From Glossina fuscipes (Eukaryota; Arthropoda; Insecta; Diptera; Glossinidae): DNA of 64,000 nucleotides. How positions within the stretch are numbered: the stretch's first letter is position 1; the number at the start of each line of letters is the position of its first letter. The position numbers and the translations under genes are program-made. Under the pieces are notes generated by a model, which worked only from the letters and a program-made list of their open reading frames with translations, was not told where the DNA came from and ran no database searches. Shown here piece after piece: positions 37,991 to 49,900 of the stretch. The DNA is taken from positions 7,093,834-7,157,833 of the forward strand of contig NW_023998455.1 of the NCBI RefSeq assembly GCF_014805625.2, written 5' to 3'.

Positions 37991-40900
37991 GTAAGTGTTC
38001 GCCCAAAAAAAAAAAAAAAAAAAAAAACAATTGATTAATTTGTCAAGAAATCTGACTCAGTCAAGATTTAAATGAAAAATTGCGGCCTTTTATGAAGAAT
38101 GTTCTCTCTCTCTCTCTCTCTCTACCACACTTTTCCATTAATTATTTACTTTAATTCATAATTTTGATTTTCTGCTTTAATGTTTTTTTTTTGTTTTTAT
38201 TTTTGGCGCTGCAGAAATTTCGATTTTTCACATTATCATCATTATTCATTTTTTTTAATGGTATGGTGTGTGGAAGAATATATAAACAGAAAATTGATTT
38301 TTAATAATGCATGAAAAATTTTATGTTTATTGCGTCAAAGGCGATCTTTTTTTTTTTTTTTATTTTTTTTTTTCATAATTCAAAACGATTCATTTTGTGT
38401 TCGAGTTAATTGAAAAGTAAAAGTATCTTTATAATGGAATTAAGTAAAAATAAAGTTTTTGTTAAAGCAAATAATTTTATTTTTGCAAAAATAAGAAGTT
38501 TTCTCTCGAACCGTTTAAATTGAAATAAATTTCTGAACATGTGTGATAGAGAGGGTTCTCACATTCTTGCCATTCCATTAAGTAAACTTATGCATATTCA
38601 TGTAGATATTAATGACAACATACGATATCTCTCTGTTATTGTAAGACAAACAATGGCAAAAATATTTACATATGTTTCTGTTGCTCGTTAAACTGTTCAT
38701 ACAAACACAAACAAGCAATAATTTTATTAAAAAAAAAAAAATGTTAAAAAACTTCTATATATGCCTCAGAGCGAATCTTGGACACCCTCTAGCTTGAATT
38801 TTTTTTTCGCAATAATCGGAGGTAGCCAATTTTTTACCTTGAACTTTTCCACGGTCCCCTTGAATATTTATACAAATATTTAGCTTACAAGTTTTGTTTC
38901 TCTTTTAGTACTAACTTGTGGCGAGTTTACGAGCCGATTTGACTGCAGGAGAAGAGAGAACTAAAATTTAGGATACGCGAATGTAAGATTTTAACTCTGT
39001 CTACCTCTTCGCATATTTTGCCACTTTGAAACCTCCAACAGCATCTGGCGTATGCAAGGCACTCGGCTTTAAACGGATTATAATTTTATGTTAATCAACG
39101 ATAGACTATTTACCTCTACGGGGCTTCTTCTGCGTATTTGCAAATGTTGCAAGAAGAATGACAAAACTATCGCCTCCTCATCCTTTAATGATGGCATTCA
39201 GAAAGAAAAAAAAAATGAAAATGTCAAATAAATTGTTAAAATTGTTATAAAATTGAAACTGTGTGAATCACATAAGTACATACGTGTACAGCGCGCAGGC
39301 GAGAAACGGGAATAATTTATATAAATTGTGTTCTATTAAAATTAATTAAATAACAATGAAAATATGTTTATTAAATTTTCAATTTGATTACATTTAATAA
39401 CGTAAAGAGTTCAAATGAATCTGTGCGAATAAAATAAAAATATGGAAAATATTTATTTTTAAATGTCATAAAGCATAGTAAACATCATTGTAAATCCTAA
39501 TGAGTAAATGAGTATTTTGCTAAGCATTTCTTATAAAATTAATATTTTCTTTCGCTTGAATCCATTAGAATCGCTAAGCAAATAAAAGCAAAGAAGAAAA
39601 TAAGTATACGAAATATCTCTTGAACTTGTAATTTGTTAAATTTGTTGTGGTTGGCCGTTAGCCAGGAATGAAATTTAATGAAATTAGCTTAGTTTTTTAT
39701 ACGAATTGAAAATCTTGGGCGAATAGCTTAATAAACCATTTAATTTGAAAGATTTACATACTAACGAGTACGATCCTATTTAAAATCTAACGGAGAATGC
39801 GATTTACTTAGGCGAACAGCTCTTCTCATTAAGAATTGCAGCTGCTTGTAGGCAAAGTGAATAAGTGAAAGTGAATTTTTGCGCAAATTCTGTTAAAGTA
39901 TTTCAAAAATAAAAATGCAATTATCATCTTTGCGATAATTTTACGATACTGAACCTTATGTTCAAAGTAAGCAGAAAATATTTTGAAAAGTTTCCAAATC
40001 TTCTAGGGAGACTTCATCCTTATGCTTCGATATGAAATTAATTTTCAATTTCGTGTTCTTTTAGTGTTTTGCAACAATTCTCAAGGGCTTCCAAAACGCC
40101 GATCTGGATTGAGAAGTAATTTTTTAAAACTATTCTTACGGTGAAAAGATTTCAAGGTTCACTTTACTGCAAATTTAATTAGCTTACCCCACTTCAAAGT
40201 GGTGTTTCTAGTTTCCTTCTGCTACCATAATATCCCATCTTTCAAATCATACAAATTTAGTTAATTAATTAATCAAATTGCAAAAAAAGAAACACGTTTT
40301 TTGTACGAATTTGAATCGAAAGCCATGGCTAAAATTTAAATTGTCCTCAATATCGTTTACTCCGTAGCTTAAGTTATTTTGATGCCTTCGCTTTAAGCGC
40401 TTACATGATAGGACGAACATGTTTTTATTTTTCTATTAAGATCTGGACCTATGGACCATTTAGGCCTATAAGTTTTGCGGGACAACTACAGCTATAAAAG
40501 GAGAGAATTCTTGAAAATCCATTGATCGATTCAGAGTGGGCGTGGTGTGCTTATATGCACGCCCGCCAGGCAGAAGAGACTGACACAAGTTAGGGAAAAT
40601 ACATTTTTTTCCATATTTTCTCCTATAACTGTGTTGTAAAGTGCGGCGCCTACATTCATTAAGCGATGGATCCGAAATATTTCATTTTTAAGCTTTCGTC
40701 CCTAATGACAGTAGTAGTAGTTTGTAATAAATATGTTTTGTTAGATTTCGTAGGGTAATCGTTTATACATTCTATCAGAATAATGTTCATCAAGCTTGAT
40801 TTTGTATGAATTAATTACTGGTCGTGGCGCTTCAGCTTGAAATTTTAAAAAACGCAAACACTCATCAGCCATACTCAGAATTGATGAAATTAGACCAGAT

Positions 40901-43900
40901 CAGATGGGCTACCGCGCAATCAAGTCGCTAAGAAGCGCGAACATATAGCCGCGGTTTCAGTCTTCAGGGCGGTAGACCTTACTTCAATTATGATTTCCGT
41001 GTGGCCGTAGCTACTGTGACGGCTCGATCGGTGATCACTACTTGTCGGGCATTGACTTCCTAGGTTGCAACCACTTTATATCTCGCTCTTCCCACTTCTT
41101 TCCGTCTTATACAGATAGGGGTCACGCCCAGAGTTCTTGGTCATATTAGAACAAAAAAAGAATAAAGAAAACCATCTACACGGTTTTCCATGTGATCTAA
41201 CTGATAATGCAAAGAAAAGAAAAACGGTCTGATCACTTTTGAGAACGCCCACATACGCACTTATCGTACTCGCATGAGTGAAACATATTAACAAAATCGA
41301 ATCTGGTTGTAATTTTCTTCAATCGCTCATAAATTACAGCATTTAACGATCTGCCATTTGATAAGAGCTACGACTGGAAAGTAGAAAAAGTGTTTTCAAA
41401 ATTTTTTATTTATTCAAGTGCCTTTACATTACTTGGAAGGAGAGAGTAGGATTCATTTCTATATTTTATTTTTTTTTAGTTTTATAATTAGAAATATTTA
41501 CTAAAGCATTTCTCATACATATACATATATATTTATATATACGCTCTTACAGATTATCGTTACGTTACTATTTATTGTAAGCATCTTGTTTATAAAGAAT
41601 TCTATCGAAATGTTTTGACTTTTTCGTTACGTTTTTCTCTTTATTTTTTTTATTTTGACATGCGTGCGTTGATATTCTGATGAAAATGAGTTATTGTTAT
41701 TTTTATCGCGAAAATAAATCAAAAATCTTAAATGTCCGCCGACATTATCCCACATACCTAACTAAATAACTGCAACAAATATTTGTTTTTTTTTTTTACC
41801 TATTTTTAGTTTTCCAAAAACACAGGAAAATTCTTGTTTACATTAAATGAGAAAAAAAAGAAGATTTTTGTCCATAGTGCAAATGCAAATCAACAGGAAG
41901 AATGAAGGGCAAATATCTGATAGATATTTTTGTGCTGTGTTTACTTTTGATGAGGTGTTAGATTAGCTCTGTAAACTTATTTATATATTGAGGTCGAAAA
42001 GCAAATGGTTTCTCTTTTAGCTAATTGCCTGAATCTAACATGAACTGCGTTAATACGCTGCGTTTTATAGTAAATAAAACAATAATAATATATGCGGCTA
42101 ATCAAGTCCAATGCTTGCTATTCGCTTAACTATGTTCTTAACATTCGATTGTAAACTTTGAGGCGAGAAAAGCTTATTCATCTTAAAGTAAACGAGTAAA
42201 AATATTGCATTAAGTACCCTAACCGATTGCGCTATTTATGCGTTATTTATATAAGAACTTTTCAAAATAAGGCTTCATATGCTCGAAAGTATGGTCTAAT
42301 CTGAGCTATTTTCAATATTCTTCTTCCTCGCACCATGTGCCAAATTTCATCAAATATCACAACCTGTACGCTTAACACAAGCATACATGGGCAGACAAGG
42401 ATAAGACATAAGACAGACAAGCTTAGATCGATTCAGAAAGTTATTGTGATATTAAAGGGTGGGTCTATCTCAAGCCCTTCCTTTCGAAGTTCGGAAGTAA
42501 CACATTACTCAATAAGTTCGTAGGATATTATATTGATGGATCCATATGATCTGAACGCTGAAAATGTGAATTTCGTGGTCGGAATGTCATGAAATTTTGA
42601 CAAATCTTTATCCGTACGACATCCTACGAACTTATTGAGGGACGTATTATATATCCTTAATGTACATACGCATACTTTAGTATATTCGTCAATACAGTCA
42701 AGACAAGTTCTCTACAATGCTACGTTATCTATTAAGCGGCCTATTTACAAAGCATCTTTCATAGAAGACTATTCCAAGAGCTGAAATTGTTTGAAAATTT
42801 TCTTAAAATATTATAGGATTTTCACGTAAACAGAAAAAGAAGGAGTGGACAGAGAATATTTGACGGTGATGAGCAACAATAAAATGTCGCAATGTCTAAT
42901 TTCTATAATGAAGTTTTATTTGTCGTAATCGTAAGTTGATGCGTTTAGAAAGAGATTCTGATATAAGTCTGAATAGATGCGACTTATGTGCAATTCAGTT
43001 ATTTTCAAGATTCTATGTAATGAGCGACGGATTCGATTAATTTATATTAATTGTGAGTTTTTTACGTCCACATGCATATAACAAGGTATAAATTAGTCCG
43101 AGGCCGGTTCATGGTTCTCGATATCGAACAAACTCTATCGAGTAAGCTCGGTAGCTGCGAATTATGGACCCAATATAAGGAGTGGAGAGTTTATGGTTGC
43201 CGATAAACTATGCATTTTTTTTGCTATCAAATAAAAAATCTTTCGATCTAATTTGTTAGATATCGAGAACGATGACGTGCTTTGTCTTATTTCTATATTT
43301 CTCGTAATGTGTTTCTGTTCGAACGCTTTTCTGGATTTGAGTTAATTTTGAGTTTTATTTAACATTATTTTAATATGATGCGTTACGAATCAATCGCGAC
43401 TCGACTGTATTGCCTTTTTAATTCTAGACAATTAGGCGAAAAAGATTTTGTGAAATCTACACATGATGATCATTGAAAAGTAATTCCGTTTTCTATACGT
43501 ATTCCGTAGCTATAAGAAAACTTTTCATGCAATGCAAAATCTGGGTTATGCTTTACATTAAAAACTGTTTGAATGTTGCGGTCACGTATGCACATGTGTG
43601 CTTGAATTACATCAATGTTTATCGTCCATGCCAAAAAGGAGAGAAAAGGGTAGTGCATATTAGCTTTGGAGCACTTCGTAGTCTTTTGCAAAAAACATGC
43701 AAACATCATATATTGAAATGAAGTGAAAATTCAAGTAGACGGCCCGTCATGCTATTAATATGATAGACAACATAGTTACATATAAGCCAATTTGGTAAAT
43801 AAGAGCGTCTAATTATATTACTTTTTTTTAGCATTAGAACTGCCAATGCCTGTATTTACCTATTTCTACTGAGACGCATCAATTTGATCCATAAGTTTTG

Positions 43901-46900
43901 TGAAACTAGGCAAGAAGCTGAAACTTGTCAAAAATAAGTGCTTGTCTATAAACAACTCAAAGTTAAAAAACGGGCTTAATCTGTTTACTTGATTCGTAAC
44001 TGGGTGCAGAGTGTACTGAGTTGCTTTAGAGTGAACTGCTATTGGAATTTTATCGTTCATTGAAAGCCTGTTAGTAAAGCTATCCAAACCGAGAAGGATG
44101 TGATTCTATCGAAGATTTCGGAACGAGATAAGAAGTTTTAGACGAAGACATGGAAAAATTGTTTGCGAAAGAACGCATTGCTGGAAGAGGTCAGAGCCAT
44201 GCCATATAGCGCATATCAAAAGCGCTTCGATGATTGGATGAAATGCTGGCACAAGTGCATTGTATCTAAGGAGGATTACTTTGAAAAGGACAAAATAAAT
44301 ATTGGCGAACAAATAACTATATTTCGAGAAAAATGATGGGCCACCATTTGTGTTGAACATCGTGATGGCCAGAAAGAAATGGGGAGTAAGGGATAGTGTA
44401 TGGCCGGTAGCCTGAGAGGTATACGCCATACTGGCAACCGTTACCCCTTCATCAAATAATAGAATTGGCATATTCCTTTATTTAGATGGGGGGGAGGAGG
44501 GTTTAGGGGGCGTGCACCCAACTAATATGAACGCAACCTTTTCAAACTACGTTTAAAGTTATTCATGGTGTGAATCCTTTTCGTGTATTGCGTAACGAAA
44601 ATTACTGCTATTGCCGTTAAATGAAACCTGTTGCTTGTCTATGTTTTATTGATTCACTTCTGTTACTCAATTCATTTGTTTTGAATAACATGATACGATG
44701 GATATGTTTTAACAGATGCGTCGTGAATATGTTTTTGTTGAGTCGTTAACGTTTGCAGCACATGATCCCCTGTTATTTTATTTAAAAATCTACCTCTTTA
44801 CTGATGTATACGGTGTAACGTGTGGGAAATGGATGGGTGCAATATCTGCTTACATACGTACGTACATAAGTGTATCGATCAGCGCTTTTATGTGGTTTAT
44901 TTTTTGCTTTTTGCATTAATTGTTTATTAGATTGTTTTACTTTACTCTAAACAGATATCATATGATTTCGTTACGCTTCGCTTTCGCATATTTTCCTTAA
45001 TCGTTTGGCTATTTTTCTTCTTTATAGTTATGCATGCAGAAAAGGCAAAGACAACAAAATTATTTTAATTTCCTTTTAATTCTCATTCTTTTTTTTATAG
45101 AATAAAAGCATAAAAATTACAAACCTGTTGCATACATTTTTTCAGTGTTGTTGAAAGCGTCTCGGGCTAAAGCAATTTATTGAGAATTATCTTTTGATAA
45201 TATATTGTTTATTACGCAAATTATTTTTGTTTTTAATTCTTAGAGATTTTTTTATTCGTGTAATTTTATTTAAGTTTAATTTATTGTAAAATTTATCTCT
45301 TTCGTGGCGTTGTGTTATAAGCATAAGAATGCTTTACGTGATTTCGTTTATTACAAAAATTTCATTTGTTTTTTGTTTTTGTTTTCCCCGATAATGTCAT
45401 ATTATGACTTTTGTTTGCATTGATTACAATTAAATACCGAAGAAGGAGAATAGGAAAAAAAATATAATATATATGTCAGTTATTAAAGCATTATAAATTC
45501 GGTAAGAGCGCGTTATAATCTCTGTAATTTTTCACAATACGTTAAACTACACAAGGTTAAGCTTCAACACCAGTAAAAAAGTGGCGGTAGCAATCTCTCA
45601 ATTACGGTTTTACGATCAATGGCAAGCGATTGTCTTTTTCGTTTTCATTCCTGAGAAGAAAATCATTAAAGAATTTTACACATTCCATGAAGTGAAGAAA
45701 TTTCGTTTAAAGAACAATAGAAAAAAACCAATAAATTTATTAACTGTTACAATAAAATAAAAAAACAAATAAACATAAATTTGCAATGAAACGCCTATTG
45801 ACCTGGGAGCGAGATCTAATGGATGCCATGTATGAGTAAGTGTGAAATAATGTACAAAGGCACGTACATATCATATCACGTAATAGATGATATTGATGCA
45901 TGACTTTCACATTATATTAATTAGTTTTCTAAACATACGAGGGTTGTTCGAAATGCGTGTACCAAAAATGTTTAAGTTTAACAAAAAAAAAATCCGAATG
46001 AACCACGTTTTGAATATCGGATGGTGTACCTTTAGAACTTGAAATCTGAGCTTAGTTCTCGATTATTCTCAATCCTTTGTTCGCGTGGGATTCTCTTCAG
46101 GCTGATAATGCAGGTTTTTACGCGGACATTTTTTCTGCTCCAGTTATATCAAAAAAAAAAAAAAAAAATCCAAGATTTGCTTTAAAGTTTTTTGGGAGGT
46201 ATACATTCTACCATGTTTCGCTCACAAGGCCAGAACTCTTAAATCTAAATACGGTTAAGTTTGGCAATGTCTAAGAAAATTCCTGAAGAGCAAAAATTTA
46301 ATTCTAGATCAATCGTCAAGTGCTTTCTTAGAACGGTCTTCATGTCATGCAGGCCCGAAATGAGCGATTTTTAGGCTAACTTGTCTCGTAGTAGTTGCAG
46401 TAGGTTGTAGTAGGTTTCAGTAGGTTGTAGTAGGTTGCAGTAGGTTGTAGTAGGTTGCAGTAGGTTTTAGTAGGTTGCTTGAGTTGCCATTCATGTGAAA
46501 ATACTTTTCTTTCTCATTTGCGCTGCGCCGTCGCACAGTTGACAAGCAACCGTCTATTGCCGCCATTTGCAAGTTCATCTTGTTCAATGAAGATTTAGGG
46601 AGGGAGGGACTTAACCAGCTGAAGTTGAAATGAACAGAACATCGTACTGCTCGTAAAAATCGAGTAATCTTTCATTTCGATGACTTTTTTACCCTAAACA
46701 CTTCCATGAAACTAAAACGGAAAACGGGGGAAAAAAATGCTGGATATGTTAGTTTACACGTATTCACCTTTGGATTGCATATCAAATTATCCTCGTATGT
46801 AGATATTGCGTGCTCTTACATATGTTATAAAAAGTCATTTTTAGCCCCTTTTAAATAACTTAAAATCTAATTAAATCACCTTAAGTTGATCACCCTGAGG

Positions 46901-49900
46901 TACATGAATTTTTTCTCTTCTAGAAATAGACTTCGAACACTTATCATAAATCTTCTTTACATATATGTCCGATTAATACACGATATTGAGTTTACTTGTC
47001 GCATCTATAAACTTTCGATGCCTAAGTGATATTAACCCTCAGAAATATATTTCACATGGTTGTCTTTCTAAAATGATTACAACTTGAACCAATCATCGTC
47101 CATTAAGTTATAAAACGTTTTTCAGGGTTTATTTTTTTTAGCAGAAAGTGTGTCTCTGTGCTTACAAAATAAATAAAAATAACTCAATAAAAACGAAAGA
47201 AAAAAGAAAAAAATCAAGTCAATAAATTTACATTGGTCGATGAGTGTAGTGTTTGTGCAGAGATATATATTGTTAGCTTTGCCGACAGATAAAGAACAAA
47301 TGTGACTGGATTGATTTTTCTAATTTTTGCTTTTTTTTGTTTCGTTATTTGCTAAAATCAATGCAAAAGACTTCTAAAAATAATTGCCATCAAATTAATC
47401 AACTTGTTCGTTCATGCGCTATGCCAAAGAAATCTTACCTCTTGATTTTGAAGGCATTGAACGTCTAAAATAGATCGAGTTCAGACAACAAGTATTGTTA
47501 TTGATTGAATGATTTCATTAAAAAGTAATAATGATAAAAATAAGCCAAAATATTTTGCAGACTCTTTGCAAAAAGCGCAACGAATTATTAAAAAATGCGC
47601 TTCCATGAGACAGCTTCTATCCTTTTGCTGGATGCGATGTCGACACTCAAAAGTGATCAAACTCAATATATATATAATTTTTGCGTGCATTAGATGCATC
47701 GTAAAGGTTATTACAAAACTGGTCTAGAGTAGAGCATACTGAAAATAAAAGAAAACTAAAGACGCTATATTCCACGGGCCACGGTCCATCATAGAATTAT
47801 TCATATAAGGACTTTTCATGCAAAGTGGTCGGAAAGTGGTCGGATCCGAAAACACATCCGTGTATCAAATTTCATCAGACTGTCTCAAAAATTGGGGCCT
47901 TTTGGTTGAATACAAGACGGACACTACTGACGGATAGGTGAACGGGCAGGCACGGAAGGAGACGGACAGGTAAGGCTGAAAGCGCTTTGTGAATCGATCG
48001 GTATTATAAAAGATGGGTCTATCTCAAGTCCTTATGGGTGTTGTTTACGTTCGAGCGTTGCAGGTTTTAAAAAGCGTGTATTAGGAGGTTGCAAAAATAT
48101 TGGTCATTGTTTCACTTGAAAAAGACATTTATTGAGAAAAATCGGTGCAGTATATATTAATCAAAACTTCCCGTCACTTTCTACAGCACTTTATCATATT
48201 TCTTGTAACGTGCTGATATCGTCGTGTTTGAAAGAACTTGTATTGTTTTGGCAGGAATCCACCCACCGACCTAATTTTGCACTTCTTCAACTTTGCGGAA
48301 CCGCATACCAGCCAAGCCATGGTGCATCCATCTGAACAAGCGGTAATCAGAAGGAGCTATATGTGGTGACTGAGCTGGAGGCGGCGGAACTTTCCTCTCG
48401 AGCTGCAACAGTGTATTCTAGGGCAACTCTTGAAACCATCGGACAAAATATTCTTTGCGAGTTTGAGGCACGTTTTCATCCAATTCATTGCTTTCCAGTT
48501 TTCTGGGGTCCTCCAGGCCGTTTTTTGTCATCGGTATGTGATGGTGGAACGTCATTGTAAGCTTCAGAACGTGCTTGGTGGTCTTCGGCAGCAGGTTTTT
48601 CAAAATTAAACAACAACAAAAACCAACGTCGAAAATGCACTTTTAAGGGTCCCATCAACAATATTAAGTGGAGCACTGTTATTTTATGCAGGTACTGTCA
48701 TGTACCCTAGTATTTTCCATTTGCTTATCATTTCTCTCCGCAGAAGTCGCTGGCCGAAGATGGCCATATCAGATTTTGGATCAAGCTAAAGGCTTTCACA
48801 GCCTGTAAGTTATTGTTTTTTTACGAGGGTGTAGGCTCATCACAACTTAACTTTTTCACTAAACTTTTAAGTTGGCGCCACCGATGCAAGTTACAGCTTT
48901 TGGAACTGTAAACGCGATCCGAGTAGGGTCGTGGGCCTTTTCGAAGCTGATTCCAGGCCATCAACTAAGGGCATTTAGAATTTCGCTGCAAATTTCCTGA
49001 CATTTCGTCAATAAATGGAACCGGAATGTATTGGTTCTTTAGTGCGCGTTTGAAGGCATTATAAGTGGGAGACTAAATATAGTATACTCCTATTCTTCGG
49101 TGGAGGATATACGTATACATGTTTGTGCAAATGCATAAACTCGCTTGCATTAGGTATCGAATGGCAGGCATACAAGCGGATATAATGAAACTTTATTGCA
49201 ACCATTTTCCAAGAAACATCATTTCCACGAATATGTTCTAATTTTTTGCTTTTGTTTTTTTTTTTTTTTGACATGTTTGCATGCACTAGTTGTCTAGCAA
49301 AAATTGTCAATTTGCCAAATATTCGTACGTGTACGTGAACCTGTTTGGTTTTGACATTTGGTCTAATTATTTTTAATTTTCAATGCTGTTAACTGCATAT
49401 AAATTTGTTTTTATTTTTATATCAGTTTTTTCTCCGTTTTCTAACGAATTATGTGTTCAGAGGTTACAGCAATCGAAAAAATTGAATAGGGTAATGATAA
49501 ACTTCGCAATTGCTAAGATAAAGTTGCGGTGGACGTGGAAAGAACATCTACGGGGAAGGTATTGAAGGTGTTCCCAAAGTTAGTCTACCACTACAGAAAA
49601 GTCGGTGGTAACCTTAAAAGTCATATGGATTTGCCAATAGTTACGACGTCTTAATGTCATCCTACGAACTTACTGAGGGATATGTAAATGTTAGCATTTT
49701 TCTCCTCTTAGATTGTTATATTACCAGATATTTTTGTCTGTGAAATTCCTCAGCAGACAGACGGACAGGTTGTTTTTTAATGTGCTGCGCTTTTGAAATT
49801 TGAAAAATCAATTTTGAACTTTGATATTTTTAGGAAAATCGTTAGCTGCAAGTATATTAAATATTTTAGAAATTAAGTTAAACAAAATTTAAGCAGATTG

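Noticed and set aside
39959..39966. ATG frame (MF) ending at gtaagc in phase 2
   Set aside because: Two codons only; chance.
43463..43482. ATG frame (MMIIE) ending at a phase-2 donor-like gtaatt, as another first exon
   Set aside because: Five codons and a poor donor are expected by chance. It shows the background rate for such patterns.
44106..44471. 121-codon minus-strand open frame
   Set aside because: It is the antisense of a mariner transposase relic on the plus strand.
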